Source of the DNA: Bacteroidales bacterium
Lineage (GTDB): Bacteria; Bacteroidota; Bacteroidia; Bacteroidales; UBA7960
NCBI GenBank assembly: GCA_007131125.1
Contig: SLRE01000241.1
Location: 1-5,037 of the forward strand
Direction of reading: 5' to 3'
DNA: 5,037 nt
Part shown: positions 1 through 5,037 of the stretch, one piece after another
Numbering within the stretch: position 1 is the first letter of the stretch
Layout: each line of letters begins with the position of its first letter
The notes under the pieces: generated by a model
Seen by the model: the letters and a program-made list of their open reading frames with translations, nothing else
Told to the model about the DNA's origin: nothing
Databases searched by the model: none
Translations under genes and position numbers: made by a program

Positions 1-463
1 AGGTTTTGTTCAGTACTATGGCGTTGGACTGGTTCAGGGCGGTGGAAGGGTTGCCTGCCAGCAGTTCAAAACCAAACATGGAAAAGAAAGTGGAATCCGC
101 AAAGATGATCCCGGAAAGGGTGGTGACTTCATCATCGATAATTATTTCCGGGCTGCTGTAATAGCTTGTAAACCGAACAAAATCCTCTACTTCAGGCAAG
201 TCATTCATAATAATTTCGGCTACAGGAAACATTGCCGCCGGCAGGGTCTGTGGTTCTCCCTGTCCCAGCTCTGCTGTGCTGTGGATTCGATAAATGCGCT
301 CATGGTCTTCAATAAACTTGTCGTAACTCAGCTGGTGGAGCACAAATATCCCGATCAGCAAAGCAATGGCCAGGCCAAGTGATAAACCAAGAATATTGAT
401 TGCAGAGGTAAGTTTTTGTTTTTCCAGATTGCGAAAAATGGTTTTAATGTAATGACTAAACAT
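1..463 (-). CDS. FtsX/MacB-like duplicated ABC transporter permease, N-terminal part only (runs off left edge)
   Basis: This is an inner-membrane permease subunit of a MacB/FtsX-type (mechanotransmission) ABC transporter; its substrate is unknown. The frame stays open for 154 codons from the ATG at 463 to the window edge, so the C-terminal ~640 residues are missing if it matches its neighbours in length. It opens with a short basic cytoplasmic segment (MFSHYIKTIFRNLEKQK). One transmembrane helix follows at about residues 20-43, containing INILGLSLGLAIALL. The start of the extracytoplasmic MacB_PCD-like domain comes next, with SYDKF-IEDHERIYRI, LPEVEDFVR and ADSTFF-x3-FELLAGNP-x-TAL. Its first 100 residues align without gaps to the complete gene upstream, with 46 identities by hand count, which confirms both family and start. 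It follows that gene by 11 bases, so it is probably in the same operon. Family assignment is firm; function beyond 'permease' is inference. Confidence 0.93.
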   Translation of the reverse strand, partial: MFSHYIKTIFRNLEKQKLTSAINILGLSLGLAIALLIGIFVLHQLSYDKFIEDHERIYRIHSTAELGQGEPQTLPAAMFPVAEIIMNDLPEVEDFVRFTSYYSSPEIIIDDEVTTLSGIIFADSTFFSMFGFELLAGNPSTALNQSNAIVLNKT

Positions 464-474
464 GATATATTATT
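464..474 (-). promoter_or_regulatory. Short A/T-rich translation leader without Shine-Dalgarno
   Basis: The 11 bases between the TAA of the middle permease (475-477) and the ATG at 463 read AATAATATATC on the coding strand. There is no purine-rich Shine-Dalgarno element here or in the last codons of the upstream gene. A/T-rich, SD-less leaders are usual in Bacteroidota, where initiation relies on an unstructured A-rich region. The short distance leaves no room for a terminator. Translational coupling with the upstream gene is possible but not shown. Confidence 0.5.
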
Positions 475-2856
475 TTAGTTTTCAATTCTTAGAGCTTCTA
501 TTGGGTTGGCTTTTGTTGCAGTCCAAACCTGAATACTGATAATTGCTGCATTCAGGATTAAAGTAAGCCCCGTTGGAACCAGGAACCAAAGGGGGTTAAT
601 ACGGATACGCATTGCAAAATTGCTGAGCCATCCATCCATTGCCCACCAGGCCAGGGGTGCTGCAACAAAGAAGGCTATCAGCACCAACAAGGAAAACTCC
701 CGGTTAAAAACCCATAGCAATCCTTTTTCAGATGCCCCCAATACTTTCCTGATGCCGATTTCTTTTATCCTTCGTTCGGTGGCGAAAGCAGCCAGCCCGT
801 ATACTCCCAGAAGGGAGATAATCAAGGCCAGGATCGATCCGCTCCACAGAAGGTTGGCTGTTTGTTTTTCTCCGGAATATTGCGCTTCCAGTCTGTCATC
901 CAGAAAAACCAGGTTGGGATACCAGGCAGGATCCATGTCCTGAAATACCTTCTTTATTTTTTCCCGGGTATCAGGCAGGTTTTTTGTTTCAAGTTTAATG
1001 TAAATATAAGGAAAGTTATTTCTTGCATACCTGAATGCCAGGGGTTCAAATGGGCTATGCAGCGATTTGAGCTGAAAGTTTTCCACTACTCCGATAACCT
1101 GCGAGGGGTTTAAATAGATATTTAGCCTGGTTTTCAAGGGCTCTTCCAATCCTAAGGAAGCCACTGCGGCCTGGTTCAGGATGCAGGCTCCACCGGCATC
1201 CACTTCAGACTGTTCGTAAAAATCCCTGCCTTTAACCAGGGGAATTTCCATGATGGAAATAAAATTTTCGTCAACCATAAGGATATCCGCGGTCACTCCT
1301 TTTGAAGGGTCTGAGCCAAACTCTGACAGCATTTCAATCTGGTTGGTTTCCCCAAAAATAAACGATGCTCCTGTTACCTCCCTTACACCTTCCAAAGCTT
1401 CCAGTCTTGAAACCACTTCCGGGAAAGCCCTTCCGATGGTAGGGGATACCTCCCTGGCAACCAAAACCGAATCCTTTTCATACCCAAGGTTTTGTTTCAT
1501 CATGAAGTTAAGCTGTATGGCTATAATCAACAGGGAGCTGACCATAAAAATAGTGATGGCAAACTGGAATGTCACAAGTACCCTCCGGAATCCCTGACCT
1601 TTAAGACCTTTCACCATTTCTCCTTTCAGAACCTTTACCGGCTGGAAAGAGGAAAGGTAAAAAGCCGGGTAAATTCCTGCAGTCAGGCTGGTGAGAATAA
1701 ACATAGCAACCAGGGTAAGAAGACCCGGAGTGGTTAACATCAGCCCCGGGTTGATGTCAATACCAAGCCTTCCGGAAAAAAATCCCGAGAAATTTTCTGC
1801 CAGAACCAGGGCAAGGATGAAGGCAAGCAGGGTGGTAAAAAAGGATTCAAACATAAACTGTTTGATCAGGTCTCCCCTTGATGAGCCTGCCACTTTGCGC
1901 AGACCGACTTCCCTTGCGCGCATGGAGCTGCGGGCTGTAGCCAGATTAATGTAATTGATCAGGGCCAGGGAAAGAATAAAAAGAGACATAATGCTGAAAA
2001 TACGCACGTTGCGCAGGCTGCCATTGTCTTTCATTTCCCATACCAGGTTTGAAGTCAGGTGAATATCGGCCAGGTTTACCAGGCGGGTTTCCACCGGCAT
2101 GCTGTCTCCATGAAAAAAGGGTTTGGCCAGTATCACCTCTTCTGAAATAATACTTAGCTTTTCTTCCAGGTTTTCGGCAACTGTTCCGGGCCTTAGCCTG
2201 AGGTAGGTAAAAAAAGCAAACCCGGAATTCTTCATTTCATCAGGCACGTTTAACATGGGGATCAAGGCATTAAATGCCATATGGGTATTTTTTGGAAGGT
2301 CTTCGATAATGGCTGTGACCCTGTAGGTAAAGTTGTAAACCTGAATGGTTTGGTTGATATTGAGCAGGGGTTCATCAAACAGGCTTTTGGCCAGACTGTA
2401 AGTCAGCACCAGGGAGTTGGGTTCGGTCAGGGCTGTGGCAGGGTCCCCAGCAAGGAATTTCATTGGAAACAGGTCAAAAAAGTTGGAATCTACAGCTGCG
2501 ATCATGGGTGTATGGATGATGCGTTCATCCTGTTTTAATACCGCATTGGGAAGCACACTGCTTAGCCGGGTTGCTGTTTCAACTTCCGGCACCTGACTGG
2601 TAACCCGGTCGGCAAAGTCAAACATTGCCGAAGGAATGGTCATGGGTTTATCAGAGAAAAGAGAAAGAGTGTTTTGAACCCTGTAAATCTGTGGATGATC
2701 TTCGTAAAACCTGTCGTAACTTCTTTCATACAAAACATGCATCCAGATAAGCAAGGCGATTGAAAGACCAAGGGTCAATCCCAGGATGTTGATCCAGGCA
2801 TTGGATCCTCTGCGGAAAATATTCCGGATGGCGGTTTTAAAAAAGTTCCTGTACAT
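475..2856 (-). CDS. FtsX/MacB-like duplicated ABC transporter permease, complete (793 aa)
   Basis: This is an integral inner-membrane permease of the MacB/FtsX type with two fused permease units. Helix 1 is at about residues 21-44, followed by a MacB_PCD-like extracytoplasmic domain (~45-283). The first FtsX domain has helices near 286-307, 340-360 and 376-403. Helix 5 (~425-450) leads into a second extracytoplasmic domain (~451-666), and the second FtsX domain has helices near 668-693, 720-742 and 754-783. The predicted coupling motifs, which should touch the ATPase, are REVGLRKVAGS (315-325) and KEIGIRKVLGAS (698-709). Each half ends with a family tail: SSFQPVKVLKGE (402-413) and ANPIEALRIEN (783-793). 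The ATG at 2856 is chosen because the protein then aligns without gaps to the N-terminus of the downstream paralogue. An in-frame ATG at 2934 would add 26 residues overlapping the upstream gene, and another at 2889 would add 11. Odd points: the usual DPIGK-like loop and the D-[FY]-H motif are altered (see findings). No ATPase domain is present. Confidence 0.96.
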   Translation of the reverse strand: MYRNFFKTAIRNIFRRGSNAWINILGLTLGLSIALLIWMHVLYERSYDRFYEDHPQIYRVQNTLSLFSDKPMTIPSAMFDFADRVTSQVPEVETATRLSSVLPNAVLKQDERIIHTPMIAAVDSNFFDLFPMKFLAGDPATALTEPNSLVLTYSLAKSLFDEPLLNINQTIQVYNFTYRVTAIIEDLPKNTHMAFNALIPMLNVPDEMKNSGFAFFTYLRLRPGTVAENLEEKLSIISEEVILAKPFFHGDSMPVETRLVNLADIHLTSNLVWEMKDNGSLRNVRIFSIMSLFILSLALINYINLATARSSMRAREVGLRKVAGSSRGDLIKQFMFESFFTTLLAFILALVLAENFSGFFSGRLGIDINPGLMLTTPGLLTLVAMFILTSLTAGIYPAFYLSSFQPVKVLKGEMVKGLKGQGFRRVLVTFQFAITIFMVSSLLIIAIQLNFMMKQNLGYEKDSVLVAREVSPTIGRAFPEVVSRLEALEGVREVTGASFIFGETNQIEMLSEFGSDPSKGVTADILMVDENFISIMEIPLVKGRDFYEQSEVDAGGACILNQAAVASLGLEEPLKTRLNIYLNPSQVIGVVENFQLKSLHSPFEPLAFRYARNNFPYIYIKLETKNLPDTREKIKKVFQDMDPAWYPNLVFLDDRLEAQYSGEKQTANLLWSGSILALIISLLGVYGLAAFATERRIKEIGIRKVLGASEKGLLWVFNREFSLLVLIAFFVAAPLAWWAMDGWLSNFAMRIRINPLWFLVPTGLTLILNAAIISIQVWTATKANPIEALRIEN

Positions 2857-2869
2857 GATAAAGGTTTTT
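2857..2869 (-). promoter_or_regulatory. A-rich translation leader deciding the start at 2856
   Basis: Thirteen bases separate the TAA of the upstream permease (2870-2872) from the ATG at 2856, reading AAAAAACCTTTATC-like sequence on the coding strand. A run of seven A's covers the last base pair of the stop codon and continues into the gap (2865-2871). No Shine-Dalgarno motif is present. The A-rich, SD-less context just before this ATG fits Bacteroidota initiation and supports it over the longer in-frame starts inside the upstream gene. There is no space for a terminator, so transcription very likely continues across the junction. Confidence 0.5.
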
Positions 2870-5035
2870 TTACTCTGCTTTAAGCACATCGGCCGGGTTA
2901 GCCCTTGTTGATTGAATGGATTGTGTGATGACAATTGTCAGGGCAATGCCCAGCATTGCAGCCAAAGCTGCGAGCATGGTCCAGTATGGAAAATCAATGG
3001 CGTAGGCAAAACTTAAAAGCCATTTTTCCATATACCAATAGGCCAGGGGTAAAGCGATAATGGCAGCCAATGCGACCCATTTCAGAAACTCCCCCGACAT
3101 TTTTAACAGGATGGAAGAAGTGGAGGCTCCCATTATCTTTCGAATCCCGGTTTCTTTTTGCCTTTGCTGAGCAGAAAACGAAGAAAGGCCAAATACTCCA
3201 AGCATGGCAATGAGAATGGCCAAAAGGGTGAAAGCCAGAAACAGCCTTCCGAAACTCTTTTCTGTGGAGTATTGCATTTGCAGGTGATCTGATACAAAAT
3301 AATACCTCAGGGTATTTCCCGGGAAGAGTTCTTCCCAGGTCTCCTGCACTCTGAGCAATACATCAGGGCTTCCGATTTCTTTATACCTTATCATTACCCA
3401 ATAAGAGGTGATCATAAAATCCGGCCGGCTGCCGATGGTGTTGACCATCAGGGGTTCGATTTCCTGGTGCAATGACTGGAAGTGGTAATCTTCAATTACT
3501 CCAATTACACTGTAGTTTCGTCCTCCTCTTTGGATGGTTTTTCCCCGGAAGTCGGTCCAACCGGCCTGTTTAACCAGAGCCTGGTTCACCAGGGCGTTTT
3601 CGTTTTCCAGGCCGTCTGCTCTTTCAAAACTTCTCCCCTCCACAAGGTTCACTTCAAGGGTATTGATAAAGTTTTCATCAACCCAAAGCCTGTGGGCCAT
3701 AAATCCGGGTTCCACATTATCTGCCACAATGCCTTCCATATAGGTTGGTCCTCCGGGAAAGGTGGTGGCAATACTTTGCTTTTCAGTCCAGGCAAAGTTT
3801 TCCATGGTATTCATAAAAAGGCGGGCATCTTCCGGGGTTTCTGCCCTGACCACCAGCAGGTTTTTTTCATTAAACCCATGGTCTTTTTGCTGGAAAAAGC
3901 GGATCTGCAAAAACACCACCAGGGTGCATACGATCAGTGCCAGGGAAACGGCAAACTGTATCAGCAACAAAAGGTTTCTGGGTTGAAAGCGCCCGGGCTT
4001 GCTCCAGAATTCGCCTTTCAGAATTTTCACGGGTTGAAATGAAGCCATATACCAGGCAGGATATAAGCTGGCCAGCAATCCAAAAAGCCCTACAAAAATG
4101 ATTAGCGATAAAAACAACCCCCACCACGGAATATTAAACAGCTGCAGGTTGGTATTCAGCATCCGGTTAAAAAAGGGCAGAAAAATTTCTGCCAGGATCA
4201 GTGCGCCTAGGAAGCTGATACTGGTAAGGAAGAGGGTTTCCAGGTAAAACTGTTTTTTGAGGGATGTTTTATTTGCCCCCAGCACTTTTCGCATCCCAAC
4301 CTCTTTGGCCCTTTTGCCTGAGCGGGCAATGGTGAGGTTTACATAATTAAACCCGGCAATAAAAAGAACAAATAATGCCACAAGCGAAAAGACCCACACC
4401 TTCCAGAGGGTGCCCGCCTCTTCTAATTCATTGCCAAAAGGGCTGCGCAGGCGAATGTCGGTTATTGGGAAATACCCAAATGTAATCTTAACCCCCATTC
4501 CTTCAAACTTGTAGTTGACTTTTTCATAAGTCAGCTCTTCGGTTTTTTTGAACAAATCATCGAGGTCGGTATTGTTTAAAAGCTTTACATAGTTATGAAA
4601 GCTCAGGTTGGCATCCCATTCGGTAAAAACACCCTGCCTGTTTGCGATCAGGGTTTCAAAGGATCGCAGCAGCTCAAACTGAATATGGGAGTTGGGCGGG
4701 CAGTTTGCTGCTATTCCGGTAATGGTATATTTTCGGCTGTCGTCGTCCAGTCGAATTTGTTTTCCAATAGGATCCTGATCAGGGAAAAGTTTTTGGGCAA
4801 GGGTTTCTGTGACAACAAGCGAATAGGGTTCAACCAGGGCGGTGCGGGGATTGCCCCTGAGCAGCTCAAAAGAAAAAAAACCAAAAAAAGTGCTATCGGC
4901 ATAATGTGTTTTTTCTACCGTAATAAAACTGTTTTCCTGCCAAATGCTGAGGGTTTGTCTTCCGGACATTCTGGCATAATCCAGTATTTCCGGGAAAGCT
5001 TCCACCAGGTCGGGTCCCATGGCAGGACTGCTCAC
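2870..5035 (-). CDS. FtsX/MacB-like duplicated ABC transporter permease, N-terminus beyond right edge
   Basis: This is an inner-membrane permease of the same duplicated FtsX/MacB type; 721 residues are visible, numbered from the GTG codon at 5035. That GTG is almost certainly internal. The AMGPDLVEAFPEI segment (5-17) matches residues 77 onward of the complete neighbour, so about 72 residues, including helix 1, lie outside; the full length would be ~793. Visible parts in order are: first extracytoplasmic domain with ADSTFF (46-51), DPIGKQI (88-94) and PPNSH (113-117); helices near 213-232, 268-290 and 303-329; helix ~353-377; second extracytoplasmic domain with VDENFINTLEVNLVEGRSF (452-470) and VIGVIEDYHFQSLH (510-523); helices near 597-621, 649-669 and 684-705. 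Coupling motifs are KEVGMRKVLGA (244-254) and KETGIRKIMGAS (627-638). Family tails are ASFQPVKILKGE (331-342) and RANPADVLKAE (711-721). It keeps the signature loops better than the middle gene. It is the first visible gene of the apparent operon; substrate and ATPase partner are unknown. Confidence 0.95.
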   Translation of the reverse strand: MSSPAMGPDLVEAFPEILDYARMSGRQTLSIWQENSFITVEKTHYADSTFFGFFSFELLRGNPRTALVEPYSLVVTETLAQKLFPDQDPIGKQIRLDDDSRKYTITGIAANCPPNSHIQFELLRSFETLIANRQGVFTEWDANLSFHNYVKLLNNTDLDDLFKKTEELTYEKVNYKFEGMGVKITFGYFPITDIRLRSPFGNELEEAGTLWKVWVFSLVALFVLFIAGFNYVNLTIARSGKRAKEVGMRKVLGANKTSLKKQFYLETLFLTSISFLGALILAEIFLPFFNRMLNTNLQLFNIPWWGLFLSLIIFVGLFGLLASLYPAWYMASFQPVKILKGEFWSKPGRFQPRNLLLLIQFAVSLALIVCTLVVFLQIRFFQQKDHGFNEKNLLVVRAETPEDARLFMNTMENFAWTEKQSIATTFPGGPTYMEGIVADNVEPGFMAHRLWVDENFINTLEVNLVEGRSFERADGLENENALVNQALVKQAGWTDFRGKTIQRGGRNYSVIGVIEDYHFQSLHQEIEPLMVNTIGSRPDFMITSYWVMIRYKEIGSPDVLLRVQETWEELFPGNTLRYYFVSDHLQMQYSTEKSFGRLFLAFTLLAILIAMLGVFGLSSFSAQQRQKETGIRKIMGASTSSILLKMSGEFLKWVALAAIIALPLAYWYMEKWLLSFAYAIDFPYWTMLAALAAMLGIALTIVITQSIQSTRANPADVLKAE

Positions 5036-5037
5036 AT

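Noticed and set aside
464..474. AT-rich gap as an internal promoter for the left-edge gene
   Set aside because: No convincing Bacteroidota -7 (TAnnTTTG) and -33 (TTTG) pair is seen at proper spacing just upstream, and the gap is too short to hold one.
920..935. The ACCAGGCAGGAT string shared with about 4050-4062
   Set aside because: Both copies encode a Pro-Ala-Trp-Tyr tetrapeptide with the same codons, in unrelated parts of the two proteins. No longer repeat surrounds them, so it is coincidence.
620..2538. Several plus-strand open frames of 80-115 codons
   Set aside because: All lie opposite the complete permease gene. Their translations look like low-complexity shadow sequence, with no family resemblance.
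2861..2872. A7 run at the stop codon of the upstream gene as a possible frameshift or readthrough site
   Set aside because: The run begins at the stop codon itself, not before it. Slippage could not fuse the two proteins sensibly, and the next gene has its own start and N-terminal segment matching its paralogue.
3482..4042. 186-codon open frame on the plus strand
   Set aside because: It lies wholly antisense to the well-supported upstream permease, shows no recognisable domain or plausible composition, and has no initiation context; it is a shadow of the minus-strand codon pattern.
3870..4127. 85-codon minus-strand frame within the upstream permease
   Set aside because: It is an alternative frame inside a gene whose true frame is continuous and conserved through this stretch, so it is neither a separate gene nor a sign of frameshift.
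4711..4902. 63-codon minus-strand frame resembling a lipoprotein signal (FLLSCSG)
   Set aside because: The lipobox-like look comes from out-of-frame reading of the conserved first extracytoplasmic domain of the permease, which is intact in the true frame.

Overview
The window is almost entirely coding, and everything supported lies on the minus strand. It holds three consecutive genes for large FtsX/MacB-type ABC transporter permeases. Read in the direction of transcription they are: a permease whose first ~72 residues lie beyond the right edge (2870-5035), a complete 793-residue permease (475-2856), and the first 154 residues of a third permease running off the left edge (1-463). The gaps between them are only 13 and 11 bases, so they are almost certainly cotranscribed.

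All three belong to the duplicated permease type. One chain carries two copies of the unit 'transmembrane helix - large extracytoplasmic MacB_PCD-like domain - three-helix FtsX domain', giving about eight helices in all. The two cytoplasmic coupling motifs (K/R-E-x-G-x-R-K-x-x-G-[AS]) sit at matching places in each half. No nucleotide-binding ATPase, HlyD-type adaptor, TolC-type outer membrane protein, sensor kinase or response regulator is encoded in the window, so the partner and substrate cannot be read from it.

The likely host is a member of the Bacteroidota. Tandem ~790-residue duplicated FtsX permeases are typical of that phylum. Both visible starts lack a Shine-Dalgarno sequence and follow short A/T-rich leaders, and base composition looks moderate (mid-40s % GC by eye). 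This is an inference from style, not a taxonomic identification.

I saw no RNA gene, mobile element, CRISPR array, terminator or clear promoter. No stretch longer than 13 bases lacks a gene. The region looks like a diverged paralogue array of a known family rather than a new kind of system. The points worth a second look are the orphan tandem arrangement, sequence drift in signature loops of the middle protein, and two adjacent homopolymer tracts in the upstream gene.
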